Shown in pieces: positions 40,901-53,210 of a DNA stretch of 64,000 nt (within the stretch, counting starts at the first letter, position 1; each line of letters opens with the position of its first letter). Under the pieces are notes generated by a model. That model saw only the letters and a program-made list of their open reading frames with translations, made no database searches and had not been told where the DNA came from. Both the position numbers and the translations under genes were made by a program. The stretch lies in NCBI GenBank assembly GCA_028829895.1, contig CM054181.1:35140259-35204258 (forward strand). Reading direction: 5' to 3'. The stretch comes from Sinotaia quadrata (taxonomy: Eukaryota > Mollusca > Gastropoda > Architaenioglossa > Viviparidae).

Positions 40901-43900
40901 GGATACACTGATGGAGAGTTATGCACCATATGTAACATAATAAATTATGTCATTTTACATAGTCAAATATAAATTATTCAGGACTGATATATAACATAAT
41001 AAATCATGTCATTTTACATAGTCAAATATAAATTATTCAGGACTGATGTGATATATAACATTATAAATCATGTCATTTTACACAGATATAAATTATTCAG
41101 GAATGATGAAAATATCATATTTAATGGGTTTTTTACACTTAATCCAGAGGGAAGACTAAATATAGATCTAGTTATCAGACAGAGAGTAATAACATTTTAT
41201 TTATAAACATATGGAGAACGTTGTTTTATTCATGTAAAATAGTATGAACATAAAATTCATTTAAAATAATTTTTTAAAAGTTGATTCTAAAGCTGATTTA
41301 AATTAGCTCCCTTTAACAATCAATTTTGCTGTATACGGACACTCGATCTCGTCATTTATCGTAAAGATGAAAATGCCGACGATTCACTTCAATAATGTTC
41401 GGGACACCTTAACTAAGTAAACGTGTTGCAAAAACAAAAAGTTGTATGAAAGATGTAATGCTATTGATGGTACAAGGTAAATTTACAATTAAAAGAGGAA
41501 AAAAACTGAACAAAAGATTATTACGGTATCTAGAACCCCCATCAATTGTAGTACTTATTAATATTAATGGAACCCGTCTAGAACCCCCATCAATTGTAAT
41601 ACTTATTAATATTAATGGAACCCGTCTACAACCCCCCCCCATAAATTGTAATACTTATTAATATTAATGGAACCCGTCTACAACCCCCCATAAATTGTAA
41701 TACTTATTAATATTAATGGAACCCGTCTACAACCCCCATAAATTGTAATACTTATTAATATTAATAGATGGAACCCATCTAGAACCCCAATCAATTGTAA
41801 TAATTATTAATATTAATGAAATCCGTCTAGAACCCCCCTCAATTGTAATACTTATTAATGGAACCCATATAGAATACTATCCAAAATCTAGGTGCTATCT
41901 GCGGTCAAACACAAAATTAAAAGAAGAAAAAAATGAACTAAAGATTATTACTTCGTCTAGAACCCTCGTCAATTCTAAAACTTATTAATATTAATGGGAC
42001 CAGTGTAGAATTTTGTAATACAGTCTAACATCTAGGCCTCATCTACGACCAAACACTGCCTTTTTAAGAGCAAGTTACTAACATCTGGAAAATATCTTCA
42101 AGGGAGACCATCACTAAAACTAAGAGAAATCATCTCGGTGCATCATTTATCTTAAAGGGAACCTTCAAAACACAACCACTAGTTGCATCAAAGCTCAACT
42201 ACTATAGCTCCCAGTTAGCAGGCAGTCCTAAAGGTCTTCTCATTAAAATAATGCCGCTAGTTATTAAATCACAAATTACATCAATGTTCTATAAACTACA
42301 TTTGTTTCTAATAATAATATCTTAATGCATCATTATAGCAAACTAATTGCCATGTGCTTTCCATCCTTACTGGAAAAGTACCCAATATCTGTTTGGAATC
42401 GTTAGTCATTTTCAGACACCCCTCTCTCTCTTGACTTGTTAGTCGGTATGGTGTGTCTAGTATGAATTAGTTTACTTGTTAGTCGGTATGGTGTGTCTAG
42501 TATGAATTAGTTTACTTGTTAGTCGTGAAGGGTTTCCAGTATAAGTTAGTTGTTAGTCGGTATGGTGTGTCTAGTATGAATTAGTTTACTTGTTAGTCGT
42601 GAAGGGTTTCCAGTATAAGTTAGTTGTTAGTCGGTATGGTGTGTCTAGTATGAATTAGTTTACTTGTTAGTCGTGAAGGGTTTCCAGTATAAGTTAGTTG
42701 TTAGTCGATATGGTGTGTCTAGTATGAATTAGTTTACTTGTTAGTCGTGAAGGGTTTCCAGTATAAGTTAGTTGTTAGTCGGTATGGTGTGTCTAGTATG
42801 AATTAGTTTACTTGTTAGTCGTGAAGGGTTTCTAGTATAAGTTAGTTGTTAGTCGGTATGGTGTGTCTAGTATGAATTAGTCTACTTGTTAGTCGGTATG
42901 GTGTGTCTAGTATGAATTAGTTTACTTGTTAGTCGTGAAGGGTTTCCACAAGTTAGTTATAAGTTAGTTTACTTGTCGGCAAGCTGTGTTTCCTGATATC
43001 GTATGTTCAGAATCACACTGTTTGATGAATATGCAGAAATAACTTGAGTTTACTTCTTCAAGATATAGAGGTATTCAGTTTTGGAACGGTTATAAATATA
43101 AGCCAAGTGTAGAGTTATTTAGTCAACGGAACAGTTATAAACCAGCTTGTAGAGTTATTTAGTCAACGGAACAGTTATAAACCAGCTTGTAGAGTTATTT
43201 AGTCAACGGAACAGTTATAAACCAGCTTGTAGAGTTATTAAGTCAACGGAACAGTTATAAACCAACCTGTAGAGTTATTTAGTCATTGGAACAGTTTTTT
43301 AAACCAACGTGTAGAGTTATTTAGTCAACGGAACAGTTATAAACCAACGTGTAGAGTTATTTAGTCAACGGAACAGTTATAAACCAACTTGTAGAGTTAT
43401 TTAGTCAACGGAACAGTTATAAACCAACGTGTAGAGTTATTTAGTCAACGGAACAGTTATAAACCAACTTGTAGAGTTATTTAGTCAACGGAACAGTTAT
43501 AAACCAACGTGTAGAGTTATTTAGTCATTGGAACAGTTATAAACCAACTTGTAGAGTTATTTAGTCAACGGAACAGTTATAAACCAACGTGTAGATTTAT
43601 TTAGTCAACGGAACAGTTATAAACCAACGTGTAGAGTTATTTAGTCATTGGAACAGTTTTATAAACCAACGTGTAGAGTTATTTAGTCATTGGAACAGTT
43701 TTATAAACCAAGGCAAAGGGTTGATCAGGAAGTGGAATGGTTATAAACCAAGATAAAGAATAAGTCAGGTAGTGTAATGGTTATAAACTAAGTTGAAGAG
43801 TTAATTTTCCAGTCAGCGGAAGAGTAATAATAGATAAAGATATGGTTAAGAAGTTGGTGGCAATGAACAATGAAGCTGTACATTTAGTCAGTCATTGAGT

Positions 43901-46900
43901 GAAAAATCAAGTTGTGGAATTAATCTGTGTTCGGTGATAAACAAGCCTTTTTGTAAACAAGACTAATTTTTTTCCTATTACTAGTCATTACATCTTAGGT
44001 GATAAAATCGAGCCCTACCGTGATGAGTCATTCTGTCATTAAATTTAGGTTTAGTGAAAAAGACAAGTTCTAGAGTAATACAGTCATTATTACACTTAGG
44101 TTTCATTGAGAAATCAAGCCCCAGGGTTATTCTGTTAATACAGTTAGGCTTCAGTGTGAAAGCACGTTGTGGAGTCATTACATTAGGGGTCAGTTGTAGA
44201 GTTAGAATGTCCAGTGAATGTACACATTTTCTGGAAAAGCGGCTAATGTTTAGGGACCGACTCAAAGGATCACATGTGACGTTTTCAATTCACTTGAACT
44301 TAGGTCGAAGTATTTAGTAGTTCATAACCAGAACAAAACACTCGCTTTTAAGTGTGTGTGAGTCAAGTTCATAACCAGAACAAAACACTCGCTTTTATTA
44401 AGAGTGTGAGTCACACGCCTCTCACATTCGTGCATTGATTGAAAATCAGACGTCAGGTCATGGTGTTTGTATTTTGTTTTCTGTCGGTCAGATATATCGT
44501 GGGATGCGGTAGACACAGTATATCCAATTTGTGGTGGGGCGTCTAAAGATGTGGCCATTCAGTTTAAGTGGAAAGCTTTAGCAGTTTAGCTGATTGTGCA
44601 CGCGCAACCGATCCATATTAAATTATATCCGTTATGTGCATTCACGTCCGTGCTCAGTAACATCATTCCTATTTACGTTCTGCAGATTGAATTCTGTTTA
44701 AACCAAGCTGTACACGTACCACCATTAATGGGGAATTATTTGTTGATTGTGACTGTGTGATATAACAATGAGTGAAGTTTGGCATTCACCGCAAGCACGC
44801 TCGTTCTGGTACTGAGTGAAACTGATGGTGGCGCTATCAGCAGCAGTCAGTGCTAGCATTCCAGCTACCAGTCAGCCAGCCAGCCAGCCAGCGAGCCGCC
44901 TCCTGCCTGCATTTTCAATACTCAGAGCCAGGAGAAATTAGTAGCAATGAACGACATCTTACTACGGCTTGCATCCATTGACTCATTTTTGACATACAAG
45001 GCATCGAAATGCAGTACACGATAGTACACATTGGACACAACACACTGAGGCAAGGGAAACTGGTGTGTGTTGGAAGCATCGACTAATAATAACATTGGGC
45101 CATAGTTTATATTGGTGCTTCTGCGTTTTAAACCAGGCAAAGAGATTATCTGGTAAGAATTGGTGTGTCTGCACCCATAGGGTCCGTTTCTACGAAATCA
45201 GCGGTTATTCACTGAGGAAATCCAAACGGAACATCGTAAGGGGAAAAAAAAGATCGCTTTTTTTCGTGAGTAGGTGGCAGACTAATATAGTTTTGTTTTT
45301 TTAATGCACAGTAATTGTTATTCATCATCTTATTTTATATTTAACAACAGACGACGGCCTGTTTGTTAATTTTTAAATGGACGATTTTTTTTTTTTAAAG
45401 GGCGATTGAATGGTAATTTGACATATTACTTCACAAGTTTTTCAATGAAATGTAAGATACTTCAAGTTTATTGGAATTTCTTGGAGCTGAAATTTAAAAA
45501 AAGAGTAACCCAACATTTCTTATCGGGAAATATAATGAGTGACTAAAACTAATTTCAACTTTAAAAGTTTTTTTGGGAATCTTATTGACTAAAAGTAAAA
45601 CAGTAGGCCTATTAATTTGTCATCTCCAGTTGAATTTATATTCTTGTAAACATGTTTATTGGAAGATATCTTGTTTGACAAAATCATTTCCAGTATTCTG
45701 GGAATTATTATCCTTTGACTAAATAAAGTTTTAATTTATATTTGGAAACTATCTTGGATTGACTAAACAACCTCAACCAGTACAATGAAAGTATTTTGAA
45801 TCAGATATAAGAATTCTTTTTTTTTCTATGGTGAAAATGTATTGAATAATTTTATAATAAGGCACAGATTAATATGGAGATATCAATTTCCCTTACTTGA
45901 CTGATGGTCTCAGTATTTGAACCTGGTACTCATTTATCTTGCTTAAATACAACTGTATTTTATTGCTGGTAATGTCAGAATAGAGGATTAACAGAAATGT
46001 ATGTGCATTCCATTACTGATAATTATAATGATGAATGTCAGTTTATCTGTTTGCAGTTTGTAGCAAAAGAGATGAAATGTAATTTATTTTAACTCAAATG
46101 TGTCACCATTGGGGTTAGTGATTAGAGCAAAAGAGATGAAATATAATTTATTTTAACTCAAATGTGTCACCATTGGGGTTAGTGATTAGAGCATAAGAGA
46201 TGAAATGTAATTTATTTTAACTCAAATGTGTCACCATTGGGGTTAGTGATTAGAGCAAAAGAGATGAAATGTAATTTATTTTAACTCAAATGTGTCACCA
46301 TTGGGGTTAGTGATAGGAGCAAAAGAGATGAAATGTAATTTATTTTAACTCAGAATGTGTTACGAATGGGGTTACTATTCCTATACAGATACTCAAGTAT
46401 GTGGGTTGAACAAGGCTAAACTGTAGGCTTCATCTGAACTACTAACTGTGCAAAAGAATAAGTAGTCCCATAAAAGGAATAGCAGCCTTGCATCTCTTTC
46501 CACAGTCCTGCACAAAACAGAACATGTAAAGTCTTGGCCATAAGGGATAATTGTTGGGTTGAGCAATGTTGAACATAGACTATTTGAATTAATTGGATCC
46601 AGACTTGCTTCACAGCTAATTAAGTGTGCAAAAGAGGAAGCAATCCTGCCTTCCTACACACCTAGCATACAATAGAATATTCAAAATCTCAACCTTGTAA
46701 ATGGCCACACAGTTTGGCAGGCTACGTACGACATGGTGAGAGTTGTAGCACTATGCGTGTACAGTTGGAGTCCAAGGGAAGGCAAAAGAAAGAGACAGTC
46801 AAGGGACTTAATTGCAATGCAGATCGTACCTATTATAGCTATGCTTTTACCAACAGACCTGATGTGGTCTTGGAGGTCACTGGCACTCCTGTCAGACCAC

Positions 46901-49900
46901 AGAGGACCCGCAGAGTGCGCAAATCCTCTAACACCAATGGTGGATCTGGAAAGGAATTACTCTTCTTCACTGTATTTCTTGTAGTGGTGATGATCACATT
47001 GTCGCAAGTCTTAGTGGTGCACCACAAGTACAATGGTCGATATGGACAGGTGGCACGACCTCACAGTAACCGAATGAAGGCACAGCAAGAACTGCGACAA
47101 GTTGAACGTATAATTGCAGCTCTTCGTCGCCAAAACATCCCCTCCCCTCAACAGGCTGCTGATTGGTTGCAGCAACACATCTATGCCAGCCGTATTGCAA
47201 GTCTCATCCAACGTGCTAGCAACGAATCCAGAACAGTCCTTCAGCACAATCTTAGGTCTGTTCAAAACCACAGTTTGTTTTCACAGTTGCCATCTACCCT
47301 TTCTTCTTCATTACCATCTTCTGCTATGACTTCTACTGTTTTTTCTTCTATATTGCTCTCAGCTTTGGATTGTTGTGAAAATACCTCTAGGACACACTTG
47401 CACAACACAAGTGGTATACGAGTGGGAAATATCACCACAAACAACTTTAGTGACCCCATCTTCAGCTATTCAGTAGATGGAACAAGTTTGGAGAATATAA
47501 CAAATTCATTGCTGTCTCAGCTATGTCCTGAGGAGCCACCAGGATTGCGTAAGTCTTCAAGCATGAGTTTTATAGCGGGCTATGTTATCCATAGCATCTC
47601 CATACCACCATTGGGACTTTGGGGTGCTTTTGAATGGCAGCTTAGTATAATAGCTGTTGAAAACTAGAATTGCATTTTAACAATTTTATTAGTAGTGATT
47701 TTTAATTATTTATTGTTTCTGAAACTATTTAAGATATTTTGTTTGAGGCTATTATGATTTCTCAGTAATTCTATTAGTCGTTTTGGTAAGTGGTGGGTCT
47801 GTGATGCTTTTTCTTCCAGTTCCATTTTTCTTTTTAACCTTAATGAATAATCATTACCAAATATTTTTTTTTTAATCTCAAGAAACTCTAACTTCATCTT
47901 CTCCTATGGTATAAAAATAACTTTCGCTATTAAGTACACACACATGCAGGCATGCACACACATATAAGCACATCATTGATCATTGGTTAATAGAACTAGC
48001 TGCTTTGTAATCAGCATGCAGAATAAGCTATATTTATTTCAGTTTATTAGAATAAGTTTGGGTTATAGGAATAAAATAGTAAATTTTTAAAGTATCACTT
48101 TCAAGTGAAAACCTGATCGGAAACTTGTTTCTAGACAATTTTATTATAAACGGCAATGCAAACTCTTTACCAGGTGATTTTCTTGAACTAATTCTCAGTT
48201 TTAAGCAAGGCTGGTATTTTTGTTAAATAAAATTTTATAAAATAATAACAAAGCATAAGTGAGTTAACATTTTGGCTTGTGTTAAAAATTATAAAATAAG
48301 TGACAGCTTTTATTAGCAGCTGTTTTAGTAAATTATGCCAATGTAAAGATACTCATATTAGTTAATGATAACGACCTACTAAGACAATGACTTCACCAAT
48401 TCTCTTTTACTATTCTGTTCATGCTTTATAATCAGATATAGTTGTCAATAGGGTAACAGCCTAAATCAACTATAGTTGTCAATATGGTATCCTAAGGATG
48501 ACAGTAGAGAAAATTGTAATGGAATAGAATACTGTTGGGTTTGCAAAAGAGAGGGACGATTTAGGCTGATTTAATTTAGGTTGTCACAGAAGAATGTTAT
48601 GATTTATTGTGAGCTTATGTGTGACACCAACTCCACCTATTTAATGGTTATAATTATTATTATTAATTAATCATCCATAACTAATTACAAGTGATGAGAA
48701 TCTTAATTTATATTATTAATAATTCTCCAGAAGACACCACTCGTTTCTCTCACTTGGCAGATATGTGGGAGCTGTAAACATTTTCTCTCGTCCACAACAT
48801 TAAATAAAACATTTAATGTCACAGTATTTCTATAGGTGGAAAATGTCTTAATAAAGGAGAAGACAAATCCATCTTTAATCTATATTTTTACCCACTGTCT
48901 TTCCAACATATGGTTATCACTATGTATAAGAAGGTCAATAAATTTAACATATAACATATGAATATAATCAGAGTGTTGACATTTACATCACTTCACAACA
49001 ATGTTCGATTAATGCTGGGCAATCAATCAGTTTGTCCTAGCATAGACATAAGCAGTCAATAACATGAATATATAATCAAGTTCAAGGATATCGTCATGGA
49101 AATGAGAGTGGAGTTTTAGAAATAGTTAGTCAATGCACATAACCTGTTCAAAGATGGCGGCTATTGCAGGCAAATTTTTACAATCAGACAGTTTGGACCA
49201 AGTCATGGTTTTTCATTTCTAGGTGAGGTCCCACGTCTCCCTTCTAGAAAAAAATTGCACAACTGTTCCAGAATCTTCAATGCACTCTCCAAGCATGCCG
49301 TAGAGAATCATCCTGAATTTCACATGTACTATCAAGCACATGAGGAGGAATGTTCACAATGATCTTCATGAATTCTTGAGACCAAACTCAGGCCACAAAT
49401 CTCTACAATATTGGTTCTCAAACGGAATTCACGTGAATCAACTTCAGCAACACGATTTACTGATAAGTTGACAACAATGCTGCATGCACTCACCAATGTA
49501 TTCGAATACAGTAGACACTGTAGCATGAAGTGACAACCAAAACAAAAGGCTTGCTCTGCTCTGCAAAAGTCAAATTCAGGCAGCACTACATTTCAGGCAT
49601 ATTTCATCTTTAAACTCCCTTCTCTCTTACAAATCCTGCAACAATTTCATTAGACCGATGCACACACGGTATAAGAAATATAGCATCAATCAAAATTCAT
49701 AAGTATAATGTAGAATGAAATCAAATTAGTGAACATAGAAATAATGGTTCAATTACATAAATCATTCTCCAGTGTATATCATAGATCAATAGCAAATGTG
49801 TACAAAATATTTTAAGTCCATTCTTTCTATATCAGCCAGTTAACTTAACCATAAGCTAACGATGGCTTTTATGACCAGACTCAAGTTATGTTCAAATTCA

Positions 49901-51966
49901 AAGTGATTAGAATAGTGTACTTCTTTAACAAAGAAACTTCTGGTCCATTCCCATTGGATGAAATGTTATGAACAAGTGTAAGACTATTAGTCAGTACAAC
50001 TACTCATACATTTGGAACTGGTTTTGATTGCGTCAACAATTTTCTAGCATATTCTCAAGTGTTTACTCTAAGTTCAACTCTGACACATCCCATCATAATG
50101 AGTGCCCATGTTCAGGTTGCCTTGACAATTTATATAACAATTAAATTTAGAAATAGGGATAGGCAAATTTATTCTGCCACATGATGCAATAAGCAGACTA
50201 TCAAAATAAAGCTTGTTTTCAGAAAGCATATATATATATTGGCTGTGATGATTCCTATGAGTCCATGAATTGCCCATACAGATGAACCTTAAAAAGTTCT
50301 GTTGTTTTTGAAAGATACATTCCGTGCTCGAATAAGTAAAATAAGGTAGACTGAAATCACTTCCTGCAAACAGAAAACTCAATATTTTCTGTTTTCTAGA
50401 ATAGTATAATAGATTAACAGATTTTGAGTCTTCAGCTAAGAAAAACATACCAATATTCCATTATAAAATTAACCTATGTTACAAGAGAGTAAATTACAAA
50501 ATAATAAAATGGCATGTCAAAATAGACATTTTACATTAAATAAATACATTTATTTAATTATATAATGTGCATTAACAGTTTCTTGTTTCTATTGAGCACT
50601 ATTACTGTAGTAGTATTAGTAATGACAAAAGCAGATTCTTGTGTGAAGCCCTACTAGGACAGCTTCAAGACAAAAAGTTTTGTAAGAAAAGTTTCTGTCA
50701 AAGAAATAAACTCCTTATAAGTACATACCATGTTTTCTTGTTTGAAGCCCTATGCTAATTTTCTCTATAATATTCTTGGTTTAAGACTCAAGAATTGGTA
50801 ATCTGCAGTTAAATCTAATATAACACTCCAGACAGTGGTACATTTTTACATTTCTCCTTCCTTTGCAGCAGTAACAGAAAATTATATATTTATGATTTTA
50901 TCAATGATGATAACTATTCTTTGTAAACTACAAGATTTTAGAATGCTTTTCTATGGTACTTGCAGCTACAGACCGATTGATTCACTTATGACTTAGTATA
51001 TATTATTTACTTCTAATTTAATATGTCTAGATGTTCCTGTGCCATTGCATGTTTTCATAATTTATCCAAACCATTTTGGGGAGACAACAGTTACTGTATT
51101 CTTTAAACATATAATGAATGGGGTGTGAATATATAATTAACCAGTCCTCAAACTTAGATTGCGACAATATTTACTTTCCTTGTTCCTTCTTTTTACTGTA
51201 TTTGTGTGTATTGTTTCTGGTATTTAAATTTTCTTTTTTAATGTTGTCTTCTGTTGTTACAAACTACCTCAGGATAATTGAAATAACATTTAATATTTCC
51301 TGCATTATATAACTATTATAAGTGTATATATTAAGTATTTAGCATTTTTTAGGCTTAATTATTTGCCATTTAATAATTCAGTATTGATGATGGCTGTGAA
51401 TAGTAAAAGACAGTTAAATCCAAATTAGAGAGATGGCTATGAATAATGTATGTCAAATTAAAAATTAGAGCATCTTTGTTCACATTATGTAAAAATAATA
51501 GTCTGCTCACATAATACATTTCTATGTAAAACACACAACATATCAATAGCAAAATGCACAAATATTTCTAAGTCTATTCTCTCTCAATAAGTCAACTCAC
51601 CATTAAGCTAAAGGCTGCCTTTCATGACCAGATTTCTAGTCACTCCAAATTCAAGTTATTAGACAATAGAATTCTCTACAACAGGTAAATTGTTTAATCT
51701 CAGCCCTTTGGCTGGTCTCATTCCCATAAATATTAACCATTGGATAATTAAAACTACTCATCCAGTTGGAACTGATTTGGATTGCTTCAGCAATTTCTAG
51801 CATATTCTCAACTTGAGTTGTTCACTCAAACTCTGACACTGACAAAAATACCATCATAAGGAGTAGTGCCAAATATCAGGTTACTTCGACAATTTAACAA
51901 TTTATATAACAATTAAGTCTATAAATAGAGATAGGCAAATTTACTCCACACACTATCTATCTATCA

Positions 51967-52001
<35 letters not shown>

Positions 52002-53176
52002 CTATGTCATTTGGCTTTTTATTGTCTATTTATCTGTGTCTATCACTGTAAGTTTCAAAATTCATATTGTATTTTGTTTGGTAACACTCAGGGAAGAGAG
52101 AATAGGATTAGCCTTTGAATTTAATGTGAAATTCATATATATTTAAATCTTTGTAGTGAATAAAGTGAAAATAGAATTGATGCATAAAAATTGTAATGGG
52201 TCTTTGTGCTCATGATAGTTTAGATATAACATTCACCACCATTTATCTAAAGTGGATTTAACTTGATATATATTCAGTCCATTACCATTACTCTATATAT
52301 GACACTATAAAAATATAAGTGATTTGTGACTAACAGATTTATGTTTCTGTGTGTACAGTAAATAAAAGTCACTGTAATAAATTTGTGTGTACAATAGTCA
52401 TTGCTCACTGTAATAGAATATTGTCTTTCTGTGAATACAATGAATAATGTTGAGTGCAACAAATTTTTCTATGTGTACAATAGTCAGTGCTTATTGTAAC
52501 CGGTTTGTGTTTTGTTTATATGTTAAATTATGCTCACTATAACGGATGTCTCTTTCTGTGTTTACAGTAGGTAATTTGAGCAGGGATGTAAATCATGAGC
52601 ATGATACCCTGACTTTGTCCCAAGTGATTGCATCCCACCTAGACATCCAACTTGGAGGTGAATGGCGCCCTCTGGAATGTATAGCTCGCTACCGTGTAGC
52701 ACTGGTTATTCCATATCGTGATCGCCTTGCACATCTGACAGTACTTTTAGCACATCTTCTCCCCATACTTAAACGACAGCAGCTTCATTTCCGAGTCTTT
52801 GTTGTTGAACAGGTCAGTGAATTTCTTACATACAACTTGTATTTTCATTATCACTTTCATCCATTGCAGATAGCTGCTGCTTCATTGTCACTGACAGTTA
52901 ATGAAACTGTTGCATTGTCAATGTCAATCATTAATTATCATTGCATTGTCAGCATCAGTAAAGACCATTTGTGATACCTCTGGGCACCTTTCGCTTATTA
53001 TGATTATTATTTTTTAATTAATAACACATAACGAGAATCTTAATTTATAGTTATTAATAATTCTATTTGTTAATAACTGATGTAAAATAAACAAACAAAT
53101 GCTAAAATGGTGTTGCACATTTAGGGTAGTTAGAGTTGACTATAAACAATCTTTTGAGTATAATGGGGTTATATCT

Positions 53177-53210
<34 letters not shown>

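Noticed and set aside
44922..45304. Several short frames on both strands in the CpG-containing block
   Set aside because: None has phase-compatible donors into exon 2b or a recognisable domain; the block is better considered regulatory or untranslated.
47549..47667. Extension of exon 2b to the TAG stop as the true protein end
   Set aside because: A strong GTAAGT donor in matching phase precedes it, and family similarity (CPEE motif into exon 3) continues only through splicing.
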